Assembly: GCA_009926135.1 (NCBI GenBank)
Contig: RFPL01000004.1
Location: 62,001 to 126,000, forward strand
Reading direction: 5' to 3'
Source of the DNA: Sphingomonadaceae bacterium
GTDB taxonomy: Bacteria > Pseudomonadota > Alphaproteobacteria > Sphingomonadales > Sphingomonadaceae
DNA length: 64,000 nt
Position 1 is the first letter of the stretch. Each line of letters begins with the position of its first letter. The notes below the pieces were generated by a model that saw nothing but the letters and a program-made list of their open reading frames with translations, was not told the DNA's origin and searched no databases. The translations under genes and the position numbers were made by a program. Below are positions 8,761 through 16,737 of this stretch, in pieces.

Positions 8761-10023
8761 ATGGACCATTTTCAGATCATCAACGGCGAGCTTCACGCTG
8801 AGCGCGTCCCGCTGAGCCGCATTGCCGACGAAATCGGCACTCCCGTCTATGTCTATTCGCGCGCCACGCTGGAACGCCATGCCCGCGTTTTCAACGAGGC
8901 GTTGGCCGCCCTGCCGAAGAAGCACGTGGCTTTCGCGATCAAGGCCAATCCCAACCTCGCCGTGCTGCGCGTGATGCAGCGCGAAGGGTTTGGGGCCGAT
9001 GTCGTTTCGGGCGGCGAACTGGCCCGCGCGCTCGCCGCCGGGATGCCCGGGCAGGACATCGTCTTTTCGGGCGTTGGCAAGCTGCATCGGGAAATGGTCC
9101 AGGGGCTTGAGGCTGGGATTGGCCAGTTCAATATCGAGAGCGAGGAAGAAGGGATCGAGCTGGCCGAAGTGGCGGCCGCCCGCGGCCAGCGCGCCGCCTG
9201 CGCCCTGCGGGTCAATCCCGATGTCGATGCCCGCACGCACGAGAAGATCTCCACCGGCAAGGCTGAGAACAAGTTCGGCGTGCCGATTGACCGGGCGGCG
9301 GGAATCTATGCGCGTCTTGCTGCGTTGCCTGGCCTCGATATGCGCGGCGTGGCGGTCCACATCGGCAGCCAGCTGCAGCATCTTCAGCCGCTGGAGGATG
9401 CCTTCATCAAGCTGGGTGCGCTGATCGCCGAGCTGCGCGCGAACGGCCAGACGGTGACCCATGCCGATCTTGGTGGCGGTCTTGGCGTCACTTACAAGGC
9501 GGGCGAAGTCTACCCCACTCCGGCCGATTATGGCGCAATGGTTGCCAGGGTCTGCGGCGGCTGGGACGTGACGTTGATGTTTGAGCCGGGCCGTGTGATC
9601 GTTGGCAATGCCGGGGTCCTGCTGACGCGCGCGATCCGCGTGAAGCGCAGTTCGAACAATACGCCCTTCGTGATCGTCGATGCGGCGATGAATGATCTGG
9701 CCCGCCCCGCCATGTACGGTGCCTGGCACGATTTCGAAGCGGTGAAGCCCAATGGGCAGCGGATGACGGCGCATATCGTCGGACCAATCTGCGAAACCGG
9801 CGATACCTTCGCCATGGACCGCGAAATCGATGCGCTGGTTGCGGGTGATCTGGCCGTGTTCCGCACCGCCGGCGCTTATGGCGCAACCATGGCCTCGTCC
9901 TACAACAGTCGCGGCTTCGTGGCGGAAGTCATGGTTGACGGCGATCAGTTCGCCGTGGTTGCCGACCGGATCCTGCCGGAAGCCATCACTTCGGCCGAGC
10001 GGGTTCCGGCCTGGCTCGACTGA
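8761..10023 (+). CDS. lysA: diaminopimelate decarboxylase
   Basis: 420 residues. PLP enzyme making lysine from meso-diaminopimelate. VAFAIKANPNLAVL carries the PLP lysine; HIGSQL, the glycine-rich DLGGGLGV, and ICETGDTF (active-site Cys and Glu across the dimer) are all present in the alanine-racemase-type barrel and C-terminal beta domain. The stop TGA overlaps the next gene's ATG by one base. Confidence 0.96.
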   Translation: MDHFQIINGELHAERVPLSRIADEIGTPVYVYSRATLERHARVFNEALAALPKKHVAFAIKANPNLAVLRVMQREGFGADVVSGGELARALAAGMPGQDIVFSGVGKLHREMVQGLEAGIGQFNIESEEEGIELAEVAAARGQRAACALRVNPDVDARTHEKISTGKAENKFGVPIDRAAGIYARLAALPGLDMRGVAVHIGSQLQHLQPLEDAFIKLGALIAELRANGQTVTHADLGGGLGVTYKAGEVYPTPADYGAMVARVCGGWDVTLMFEPGRVIVGNAGVLLTRAIRVKRSSNNTPFVIVDAAMNDLARPAMYGAWHDFEAVKPNGQRMTAHIVGPICETGDTFAMDREIDALVAGDLAVFRTAGAYGATMASSYNSRGFVAEVMVDGDQFAVVADRILPEAITSAERVPAWLD

Positions 10024-10793
10024 TGCTGCACAGCCTGCCCCTGTTCCACCGCCTCGCCGGACAACCGGTGATCGTGCTGGGCGAGGGCGAGGCGGCCGAG
10101 GCCAAGCACCGCCTGCTTGAGCGCGCGGGTGCGCGGATTGTCGACATGGATGATACGGAGGCCCGGTTGGCCTTCGTGGCACTGGATGAACCGGAGGAAG
10201 CAGCCGCGCAGCTCAAGGCGCGCGGGCTGCTGGTCAACGTGGTCGACCGGCCCGAACTGTGCGATTTCACGACCCCCAGCCTGCTCGAACGCGGCCCCGT
10301 TCTGGTTGCGGTTTCAACCGGCGGGGTCTCAGCAGGGCTGGCCAAGGCGCTGCGCCTGCGGCTGGAAGGTTTGCTGCCGGCCTCGCTCGGGGCGCTGGCG
10401 GAGGGCCTCAATGCTGCGCGCGCCGCGATGAAGGCGCGTTGGCCGGATGGGCGTGAGCGGCGCCGGGTGATGGATGCGGCGCTCGCGGCAGGCGGCCCGC
10501 TTGATCCCTTGGCAGAAGGCAGTGACGTACCCGCCTGGCTGGATGGTGCCGCGGGCAGCTCCGGCGGCACCCATGTAATAGTCTTGCGGTCAGCCGATCC
10601 GGATGACCTGACCCTGCGTGAGGCGCGTTGGCTTGGAAGTGCCGATCTCGTGGCCTGGGAACCGGGCGTGCCAGCAGCCGTGCGCAACCGCGCGCGCGCC
10701 GATGCCGGGCAGGTTGAGCTGGTGGCTGGCGCGGTGATGCCGGATCAGCCCGGTCTCACTGTCGTCATTCGGCAGGGATCAGCAGCACCTTGA
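10023..10793 (+). CDS. siroheme synthase N-domain-like protein (precorrin-2 dehydrogenase/ferrochelatase type)
   Basis: 256 residues similar to the Met8p / CysG N-terminal half. A Rossmann start (QPVIVLGEGEAAEAKHRLLE) is followed by VNVVDRPELCDFTTP and LVAVSTGGVSAGLAKALR. Such proteins oxidise precorrin-2 with NAD+ and insert iron to make siroheme for sulfite or nitrite reductase. The C-terminal CysG methyltransferase domain is absent. The tail after residue 165 matches the family less well. Coupled to lysA by a TGATG overlap; the 3' end overlaps the converging thioesterase gene by 29 bases. Confidence 0.8.
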   Translation: MLHSLPLFHRLAGQPVIVLGEGEAAEAKHRLLERAGARIVDMDDTEARLAFVALDEPEEAAAQLKARGLLVNVVDRPELCDFTTPSLLERGPVLVAVSTGGVSAGLAKALRLRLEGLLPASLGALAEGLNAARAAMKARWPDGRERRRVMDAALAAGGPLDPLAEGSDVPAWLDGAAGSSGGTHVIVLRSADPDDLTLREARWLGSADLVAWEPGVPAAVRNRARADAGQVELVAGAVMPDQPGLTVVIRQGSAAP

Positions 10794-11163
10794 TCTGGGC
10801 CAGGGCGATCGGCTTGGCCCGGTCATCCTGCCAGGCTTCGGCATTGACCAGCGCGACCCGGCGTCCGGCCCGCGTCACGGTGCCCTTGGCATAGGTCACC
10901 TGTTCGGTGCCGCCGCGCATGAATTCGACCTGGATGTTGACCGGCTTCAGCCGCATCGTCTCACCCCGTCGGTCAAGTTCGGCCTGCAATGCTGCAAAGC
11001 CCGCCATTTCCATCAAGCCTGACATGGCTCCGCCGTGGAGAAAGCCTGGCCGGCCAGCGACGCGGTTGGAATAGTCGACCCGCAGGACTGGTTCCCCCGC
11101 CTCGTCATGGTCGATCTCGATGCCCAGGGCCTGGGCATAGGGGGGCAGGGCTAGGCCGCTCAC
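10765..11163 (-). CDS. PaaI-family hotdog thioesterase
   Basis: 132 residues with a single hotdog domain. FLHGGAMSGLMEMAG is the family HGGA motif with the long central helix, followed by strands VNIQVEFMRGG and LAQIKVLLIPAE. Members hydrolyse acyl-CoA or aryl-CoA thioesters in the cytoplasm; the substrate is unknown. Its ATG overlaps the stop of a second hotdog gene upstream by 4 bases, so the two are likely co-expressed and may form a mixed oligomer. Confidence 0.8.
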   Translation of the reverse strand: MSGLALPPYAQALGIEIDHDEAGEPVLRVDYSNRVAGRPGFLHGGAMSGLMEMAGFAALQAELDRRGETMRLKPVNIQVEFMRGGTEQVTYAKGTVTRAGRRVALVNAEAWQDDRAKPIALAQIKVLLIPAE

Positions 11164-11624
11164 AAGTATGATCCGTGAGTGGCCATGAACGTGCCGATCA
11201 CATGGGCCACTGGATCGGCTGGATCGCCATCATGCGCGATCCCGCGGATGAACGAGATCGTGCGGGTCAGCTTGTAGCATTCACCGCGGCCGATCACGGT
11301 CTGGCCCGGTGAGGCCGCGCGCATGTAATCGACTCGCAGGTCCAGCGTGGCATGGGGCACGAACTGCCCGGTCATGGTCCAGACGCTCATCGAAGTGGCA
11401 TTGTCCATCAGGCTGATGATCGGGCCCGAGGCGAGCACGCCTTTCCCGTCGATCCCGACCAGATCCTCGCGCCAGGGCAGCGACAGCTCCACCCAGTTCT
11501 CGCCATGATCGTGATAACGGATCCCCAGCCACCCGCCGTGGCCGTGGCGGGTCATCATGCGCGATGCCAACCCGGGATCGAACCGGCTGCCCGGGGGCAG
11601 GATGCTGGGCGGGGTTTCGCTCAT
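11160..11624 (-). CDS. PaaI-family hotdog thioesterase, second copy
   Basis: 154 residues, hotdog fold, diverged from its downstream neighbour. Visible segments are LVGIDGKGVLASGPIISLMDNATSMSV (here Gly-Pro replaces HGG and the Asp-Asn pair lies in the central helix), HATLDLRVDYMRAASPG, and a C-terminal strand VAHVIGTFMATHG. Acyl-CoA thioesterase activity is inferred from fold only. It is first in a two-gene minus-strand unit; its start faces the peptide gene at 11747 across a 122-base gap. Confidence 0.75.
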   Translation of the reverse strand: MSETPPSILPPGSRFDPGLASRMMTRHGHGGWLGIRYHDHGENWVELSLPWREDLVGIDGKGVLASGPIISLMDNATSMSVWTMTGQFVPHATLDLRVDYMRAASPGQTVIGRGECYKLTRTISFIRGIAHDGDPADPVAHVIGTFMATHGSYL

Positions 11625-11746
11625 CGGCGCTTCTCTGCTGGCGCTGAGGACCGATTACAATCTTTTAATTTCATCTCTGCGGCATGGTCCGGTGAGGCTG
11701 CCGGGGCAAGGCATGTTCGCCTTGTGACAAATCCAGGGGAAGACCA

Positions 11747-11899
11747 ATGGACCTGCCAAAGATCGATGTTTCCGCGCTGCCCGATCTCGATACGCTGACC
11801 GGCGTGTTCGGCAGCCTCGCCCATCCTGCCCAGGCGCTGCAGTCCGATGACACGATCATCATGATCATGACCTTCATCTACGACATCCTGGCTCCCTGA
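11747..11899 (+). CDS. 50-residue peptide, unrecognised (possible precursor peptide)
   Basis: Starts MDLPKIDVSALPDLDTLTG and ends TIIMIMTFIYDILAP. The ribosome site AGGGGAAGA (11735-11743) is strong and well spaced. The product has an acidic, proline-containing leader-like half, a central AHPAQALQSDD segment, and a very hydrophobic C-terminus; there is no Sec signal, cysteine or recognisable domain. It lies 17 bases before two large unrecognised genes in the same direction, so it may be their substrate, partner or leader. That link is inference from position. I do not recognise a family. Confidence 0.6.
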   Translation: MDLPKIDVSALPDLDTLTGVFGSLAHPAQALQSDDTIIMIMTFIYDILAP

Positions 11900-11916
11900 G
11901 CTGGACCGCCTTCCGG

Positions 11917-12894
11917 ATGCTGATCAGACCGGAACTGATGGCGCTGCGGGCCGATGACAGTCCGCAGCGCCGGATCCAGCAGCGCTTGGTGGCGCAGTCG
12001 GACGCCTGGCGCCAATCCGGCCCAGGCGCTGCGATCGAGGAGCAATTGCTGCGCTTTGCGGGCGGCGCCCGGCTTGAAGAACTGCCCGAATTGATGGTGC
12101 TGTTCACGCCCGGTGAGCCGGCTGCCGCCGATCTGGTGGGCGAGGTCGCAAGCTGGCTGCTGGCGGAACTGGCTGGCGCTCCACTTGGCCAGGTGCCGCT
12201 GCGCCACCATTGCGATCGGACTCTCGCCACGCTGCAGCTGGTTCGTTGTCACAGGGCAAGCTTGGCCGTGCAGGCAATCGACGGGGCGGGGCTTGCCGGC
12301 AAGCCGCACTCGGCCTCAGTCAGCTTTGCCGCCAATGAAACCTGGGACCACGTGCTGGCAGGTTCGGCCGAGGTCGAGCAGGTCCGGATCACGGCGCCGC
12401 GTCCCGGCGGGGTCGTACTCGAGCGCACGAACAGCACGATCGGCCCGGGCCACATCGCCTCGCGGCACGGCCGCCAGAGCGCGCAATTGCTGATCCGGGT
12501 GCCCGGTGTACTGGTGACGCTCAAGCTTCAGCGCAGCGATGGCAGCGGGGTTCCGACTCGCGAATATGCGCTGGATGATGGCCGCCTGCTGCATCAGGCC
12601 GCCGGTAGCCCGCGCGATAGCCGGCTCGAGCTGACCGCTGCCTTGCTGGGCCGGATGGGTCGCCGCGATGCAGCGCCGCTGTTGGCTGCCATGGCCGAGG
12701 AAGCCGGGAGCCCGCACTTGCGCTGGCAAGCACTGCGCGAGTGCCTCGGGCTCGACACCGCGATTGGCTTTGCTGTGCTGACTGTGGTGGCCCGGCGATC
12801 CACTGATCCACTTGCCGCGCACGCCGGGGCACTGCGGGCGCAACTGCTTGAGACCTACCCTCAACTTGCCGGAGTGCCGCCATGCCCGGCGTGA
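11917..12894 (+). CDS. unrecognised protein, pseudo-cupin-like partner
   Basis: 325 residues, no signal peptide or membrane segment, family not recognised. Residues about 100-225 are beta-rich and align by eye with the next gene's product: KPHSASVSF against its PHDHNFSFL, LVTLKLQRSDG against LSVSLNIMHTTG, and a shared helical tail (SPHLRWQALRECLGL against SDRMRLACWDALAAV). The metal-type histidines of the partner are not kept, so this copy may be non-catalytic. The ATG has no clear ribosome site and may be read by coupling from the peptide gene. The 3' end overlaps the next gene by 13 bases. Confidence 0.75.
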   Translation: MLIRPELMALRADDSPQRRIQQRLVAQSDAWRQSGPGAAIEEQLLRFAGGARLEELPELMVLFTPGEPAAADLVGEVASWLLAELAGAPLGQVPLRHHCDRTLATLQLVRCHRASLAVQAIDGAGLAGKPHSASVSFAANETWDHVLAGSAEVEQVRITAPRPGGVVLERTNSTIGPGHIASRHGRQSAQLLIRVPGVLVTLKLQRSDGSGVPTREYALDDGRLLHQAAGSPRDSRLELTAALLGRMGRRDAAPLLAAMAEEAGSPHLRWQALRECLGLDTAIGFAVLTVVARRSTDPLAAHAGALRAQLLETYPQLAGVPPCPA

Positions 12895-13796
12895 TTGACC
12901 TGGTTGATGATACTGTCGCCACCCTGGCCGAAACCTGTGACGGCCTGTCCGCCATGGGGGTCGATTTCGACGATCCGGAACGGCTCGACAATGCCGCGCG
13001 CTGGTTGCGCCGGCTGGGCAATGACAAGCAGTTTCTGGGCGACGTGCTGGTAGCGGAACTGGCGCAGCGCCACCGCGAGGACGTGCTGGACAGCTCTTAC
13101 GGGCCGCAAGTGGTGATTCTGGCGCCGCCCAACGGCAACTTCTTCATCCGCGCCAATATCTGGCCTTCGACCGACGAGCATATGCTGCGCGCCTCGGGCG
13201 GTACCTCGTTCGTTTATGGCCTGCCGCACGATCACAACTTCAGCTTCCTGACCATGGGCTACTTCGGACCCGGATATTGGAGCGATTATTACGAGTACGA
13301 TTACGAGGCGGTAACAGGCTTTACGGGCGAGGAAGTCCCCAGTCTGCGCTTTGTCGAACGCTCGCGGCTGGAGGAGGGCAAATTAATGCTCTACAGGGCC
13401 CACCGGGATGTCCATGCCCAGCATCCGGCAGATGCCCTGTCGGTATCGCTCAACATCATGCACACCACCGGGGCGCAAGGCTGGCTTGACCAGTACCGCT
13501 TCGATCTGGATCAGCGGCGGATCGGGGCGATCGTTTCGGGCGGGCCGAGCGAGGCCTTCATGCGGATCGCGGTCGGGCTGGGCGGGGCCGAGGCGCTGGA
13601 TCTGGCGCATCGCTTCGCCCACTGCCACCCGAGCGACCGGATGCGACTAGCCTGCTGGGACGCACTGGCCGCCGTTGCAACTGCTCAGGAGCGCGACGGC
13701 CTATGGTCCGCAGCCGAACAGGCTGGGAGCCGGCTGGTCGCCGCAGAGGCGCGCAGACGCAGGGCGGAACTCGCTGCTAGCGGTAAACGCACGTAA
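12882..13796 (+). CDS. unrecognised protein with cupin-like metal-binding signature
   Basis: 304 residues, cytoplasmic by appearance. A beta-barrel-like core carries His116-Asp117-His118 in GLPHDHNFSF, an aromatic acidic stretch (GYWSDYYEYDYE, 131-142), and His174/His178 in LYRAHRDVHAQHP. An HxH plus a later His at this spacing is what cupin-type iron enzymes use to hold metal. A helical C-terminal domain (225-295) follows. Metal binding and oxygenase-type chemistry are inference. The ATG at 12882 overlaps the preceding gene by 13 bases, so both proteins are made together. I do not recognise the family. Confidence 0.78.
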   Translation: MPGVIDLVDDTVATLAETCDGLSAMGVDFDDPERLDNAARWLRRLGNDKQFLGDVLVAELAQRHREDVLDSSYGPQVVILAPPNGNFFIRANIWPSTDEHMLRASGGTSFVYGLPHDHNFSFLTMGYFGPGYWSDYYEYDYEAVTGFTGEEVPSLRFVERSRLEEGKLMLYRAHRDVHAQHPADALSVSLNIMHTTGAQGWLDQYRFDLDQRRIGAIVSGGPSEAFMRIAVGLGGAEALDLAHRFAHCHPSDRMRLACWDALAAVATAQERDGLWSAAEQAGSRLVAAEARRRRAELAASGKRT

Positions 13797-13935
13797 AAGG
13801 AGCGCCATGGAAAATGGCGGTCAGGATGCCATTCCAGTTGCCCATGAAGTTGCAGAACTTCTGGGCCGGCTCTGCTGATGCCGGGGTTGAAAGAATCGCT
13901 GCTGCAAGCGCCGAGATGCCAATGAGTTTCTTCAT
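13777..13935 (-). CDS. small secreted peptide with two cysteines
   Basis: 52 residues. MKKLIGISALAAAILSTPASA is a textbook Sec signal with an ASA cleavage site. The predicted 31-residue mature peptide begins EPAQKFCNFMGNWNG and ends APFTCVYR; its two cysteines, 21 residues apart, could form one disulfide. An AGGAG site stands 7 bases before the ATG. No family recognised. It converges on and overlaps the cupin-like gene by 20 bases. Function unknown; a link with the neighbouring locus is possible but unproven. Confidence 0.62.
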   Translation of the reverse strand: MKKLIGISALAAAILSTPASAEPAQKFCNFMGNWNGILTAIFHGAPFTCVYR

Positions 13936-14029
13936 GCGAGCACTCCTGTTCGGAACGCACGCTGAACCCCGGCCGGGCCATTAGTGTTCGTCAGCTAACC
14001 AAAAATATCCTGCCCGCCAGCGCTGGTGC

Positions 14030-14503
14030 TCAGATCGTCAGCGCATCGATCGCTGCTTGCAGGATCACCGCGGCTGCCGCTGCATCGATCCGGTCGGCCC
14101 GTTTGGCGCGGCTCATGTCCTGGGCGATAAGGGCACTCTCGGCGCTGGCGGTCGACCAGCGTTCGTCCCAAAGCAGTATCGGCAGTTCCAGCGCCTCGGC
14201 CAGGTTCCGGGCATAGGCCCGGCTTGACTGGCTGCGCGGCCCTTCGCTGCTGTCCATGTTCAGCGGGAGGCCGATGACGACGCCCTTGATCTGGCGTTCG
14301 GCCACCAGTGCGGCCAGCGACTGGCGGTCCGCACCAAACTTGCCGCGCTTCAGCGTCTTGCCGGGAGAGGCGAAACGCCAGCCGGCGTCGCAAAAGGCCG
14401 TGCCGATGGTCTGGGTGCCAAGGTCAAGCCCGAGCAAGGCCCCGCCAGTTGGCAGGGCCGCGCGGAAATCCGGGGCAAAGGTCGTGATCAGCGCGGCCGC
14501 CAT
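14030..14503 (-). CDS. ruvX: Holliday junction resolvase-like RNase H fold protein RuvX (YqgF)
   Basis: 157 residues. RNase H-like nuclease; E. coli YqgF acts in 16S pre-rRNA 5' processing and was named as a putative Holliday junction resolvase. Signatures are LLGLDLGTQTIG with the first catalytic Asp, VVIGLPLNMD, LLWDERWST, and the final DRIDAAAAAVILQ. The N-terminus extends about 20 residues before the first strand and overlaps the DUF3089 gene by 16 bases. A 94-base gap follows on its 3' side before the small secreted peptide gene. Confidence 0.9.
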   Translation of the reverse strand: MAAALITTFAPDFRAALPTGGALLGLDLGTQTIGTAFCDAGWRFASPGKTLKRGKFGADRQSLAALVAERQIKGVVIGLPLNMDSSEGPRSQSSRAYARNLAEALELPILLWDERWSTASAESALIAQDMSRAKRADRIDAAAAAVILQAAIDALTI

Positions 14504-15600
14504 GCCTTGGCCCGGCGGACGAAATCAGCGCGCAGATTGGCCCAGAACAGCGGAACGTCATAGACGTGGTAATTGCCGCCAGGCAGCACAAACGGCCCCA
14601 TTTCAGGGCCAGCGCCGATCCGCAGGATGCCCTGTTCGTCGCAGCGTGCGCCGACCAGCGCCGGCTTGATCGTGCCGTTCTCCAGCTTGGCATCGGGGAC
14701 CATCGCGCCCAGGTTCGCGCTGGCGGGTGCCTGCCCGCCTGCCACTCCGGTCAACGGGTTGCTGCATAGATAGCTCGGTGCCGCGCTGCCCGCAGGCCGC
14801 CGCCCGGCAAAGCGCTGATAGGCGCCGATCATCATCGCGGCATTGCCATCATCGGCATAGCTCAGCCACGAGATCACGCAGCCGGTCTGGGTGGGAGCGG
14901 TACAGGCCGGCACGCCCATGCCAGGCAGATCCGCCGTCTGGTCCACGACCCAGCCGATCGGATAGGCTGCAACCAGTCGATTTGCCAAGGGCGTGCCCCT
15001 CACCTTGTCGGCCAGGAGCCGCTTCAGGTGGTAGCCGCCCTGGCTGTGTCCCGCGATCACGAAGGGACTGCCCGCGGGAATGCTGGCGATGAACTGGTCA
15101 AACGCCGCTGAAACATCGCCATAGGCCAGGTCCAGCGCCTGCTGCGCTTCTGGCTTGTCGGTGACAAAGGCGCCGAAAGTGGCCTGACGATAGCGCGGGA
15201 TCCACAGCTGGCTGGAAACGTTGAACGGCGTTGCTGCCGCGCGCACCATCATTCCGGCGATGCGATTGGCGTCCTTGTCATCAAGCGGGGCGTTCCAGTG
15301 GGCGCGCTTGAGATAGCTCGTCGGGTGGATGAAAAAGACCGGCACGGTAAGCGTTTCGGAACCCGCTGCCAGGCCTTGCGGCCGCCATTGCGCCGGTCCG
15401 GGCTGCTTGAAATCGGGCCGCGCGATCCAGCGCGCCGGATCGGCATAGGCATTGGCCGGGGCAGGCGGCTGGGCCTCAAACTGCGCGCCGGGGGTAAAGG
15501 CCAGCCTAGTCAATTGCTCGGGATAGAAGCCCAGCGCGAGGCGACCGGCCATGAACAGGACAATAAGCGCGGCAATGACGTAAAGAAACTTGCGGGCCAT
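14488..15600 (-). CDS. DUF3089 alpha/beta hydrolase-fold protein
   Basis: 370 residues. One N-terminal membrane segment (VIAALIVLFMAGRLALGF) anchors a periplasmic hydrolase-fold domain. FFIHPTSYL and the nucleophile elbow GHSQGGYHLKRLL are typical of DUF3089, a lipase-like family common in alphaproteobacteria. A lipid or ester substrate is likely but unknown. It overlaps ruvX downstream and follows the AI-2E permease gene by 3 bases. Confidence 0.82.
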   Translation of the reverse strand: MARKFLYVIAALIVLFMAGRLALGFYPEQLTRLAFTPGAQFEAQPPAPANAYADPARWIARPDFKQPGPAQWRPQGLAAGSETLTVPVFFIHPTSYLKRAHWNAPLDDKDANRIAGMMVRAAATPFNVSSQLWIPRYRQATFGAFVTDKPEAQQALDLAYGDVSAAFDQFIASIPAGSPFVIAGHSQGGYHLKRLLADKVRGTPLANRLVAAYPIGWVVDQTADLPGMGVPACTAPTQTGCVISWLSYADDGNAAMMIGAYQRFAGRRPAGSAAPSYLCSNPLTGVAGGQAPASANLGAMVPDAKLENGTIKPALVGARCDEQGILRIGAGPEMGPFVLPGGNYHVYDVPLFWANLRADFVRRAKAWRPR

Positions 15601-15603
15601 GGC

Positions 15604-16722
15604 TTAAAGCTGGGCCTCCGTCTCGTGGCGGTCATTGCGCTCGGATTGCCGCTCCAGCGCGACCTTCAGCATGGCGACCAGCGGATCGGCCAGCATCAGG
15701 CCGATGATGCCGAACAGCGCGCCCATGATCAACTGTGCGCCCAGCACGAGCGCGGGGGCCAGATCGGCGGTTTTCTTGGCGATCATCGGCACGATGATAT
15801 TTCCGTCCACCGTCTGCACCACGACATAGACGAACACGCAGTAGAGACCCATCTCCCAGCCACCCGAAAAGCCGACCAGCACCATCAGGAAGCCGGAAAT
15901 CGGCGCACCGATATTCGGCAGGAACGCCAGCAGGCCCGTGAGCAGACCAAGCAGTCCCGCCATCGGCACGCCATAGAGCGCGAGCATGATCCAGGTGCCG
16001 ACACCTTCCACCGCCATGCCGACCAGCCGCCCGAACATCAGCATCCGCAACGTCCGCCCCATTTGCGCGGCGGTGACATCGAAGGAATCACGCTCTGCGC
16101 GCGGCAGCATCCACGCGAAGCCACGGCGGTAGAGCTGCGGTTCGGCGGCGAAGTAAATGCCCAGGACCACGATCAGGAAAGCCGTGGTCAGTCCGCCGAT
16201 CACCCCGCCGACTGCCGAGGTGACTTGTCGAACCCCGCCGATCGCTTGTTCGATCAGGCTCTGGACGTTGCTGGTGTTGATGCGGAAACCATGGGATTCG
16301 AGCCAGGCGGCAGCCTTCAACGTCTGGGCCTGGACGATGGCCGGAAGTTCCGATGCCTGGGCGGCGATCTGGCTGCCGGCGAACATCGCGGTCCAGGTCA
16401 GGAAAGCAACCGTACCCAGCAGCACCAGCGTAACGCGGATCGCCCGGCTGACTGGCAGGACCCGCCCCAGCAGGCGCGCGCCGCCATCGATCATCGCGGC
16501 AAAGACCATGCCGCCGAATATCACCAGCAAGGGCTGGGCCAGCACCACCACCAGCGCGGCCAGCCCGACCATGCCGATCCACACGAACGCGCGCTTCGCC
16601 TCGTGCCGAAGCAGCGGATCGGAAATGTCGGTCGGGCCGACAGCCGCCTCATCCGGAGCCTGCGGTGCGGGCTTGCGGCTGCGGCGGCTTTTGACTGCGG
16701 GTGTGCTGGCAGCTTCACTCAT
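15604..16722 (-). CDS. AI-2E family transporter (PerM-like permease)
   Basis: 372 residues with about eight hydrophobic segments. After a basic, proline-rich start come paired membrane spans (IGMVGLAALVVVLAQPLLVI, VTLVLLGTVAFLTWTAMF), an extra-membrane region, and the family C-terminal part with VDGNIIVPMIAKKTADLAP. Despite the name, members are a broad group of exporters or Na+/H+ antiporters; autoinducer transport should not be assumed. Confidence 0.85.
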   Translation of the reverse strand: MSEAASTPAVKSRRSRKPAPQAPDEAAVGPTDISDPLLRHEAKRAFVWIGMVGLAALVVVLAQPLLVIFGGMVFAAMIDGGARLLGRVLPVSRAIRVTLVLLGTVAFLTWTAMFAGSQIAAQASELPAIVQAQTLKAAAWLESHGFRINTSNVQSLIEQAIGGVRQVTSAVGGVIGGLTTAFLIVVLGIYFAAEPQLYRRGFAWMLPRAERDSFDVTAAQMGRTLRMLMFGRLVGMAVEGVGTWIMLALYGVPMAGLLGLLTGLLAFLPNIGAPISGFLMVLVGFSGGWEMGLYCVFVYVVVQTVDGNIIVPMIAKKTADLAPALVLGAQLIMGALFGIIGLMLADPLVAMLKVALERQSERNDRHETEAQL

Positions 16723-16737
16723 TGCGGATACTCCGCC

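Noticed and set aside
8431..10182. 583-codon minus-strand frame over argH end, the small lipoprotein and lysA
   Set aside because: Arg/His/Gly-rich shadow opposite lysA with no domain signal.
13807..13878. 23-codon frame (MENGGQDAIPV...) with AAGGAG just upstream, following the cupin-like gene
   Set aside because: Short, antisense to the better supported secreted peptide, and the spacing to the ribosome site is only 4 bases; kept as a doubtful alternative.
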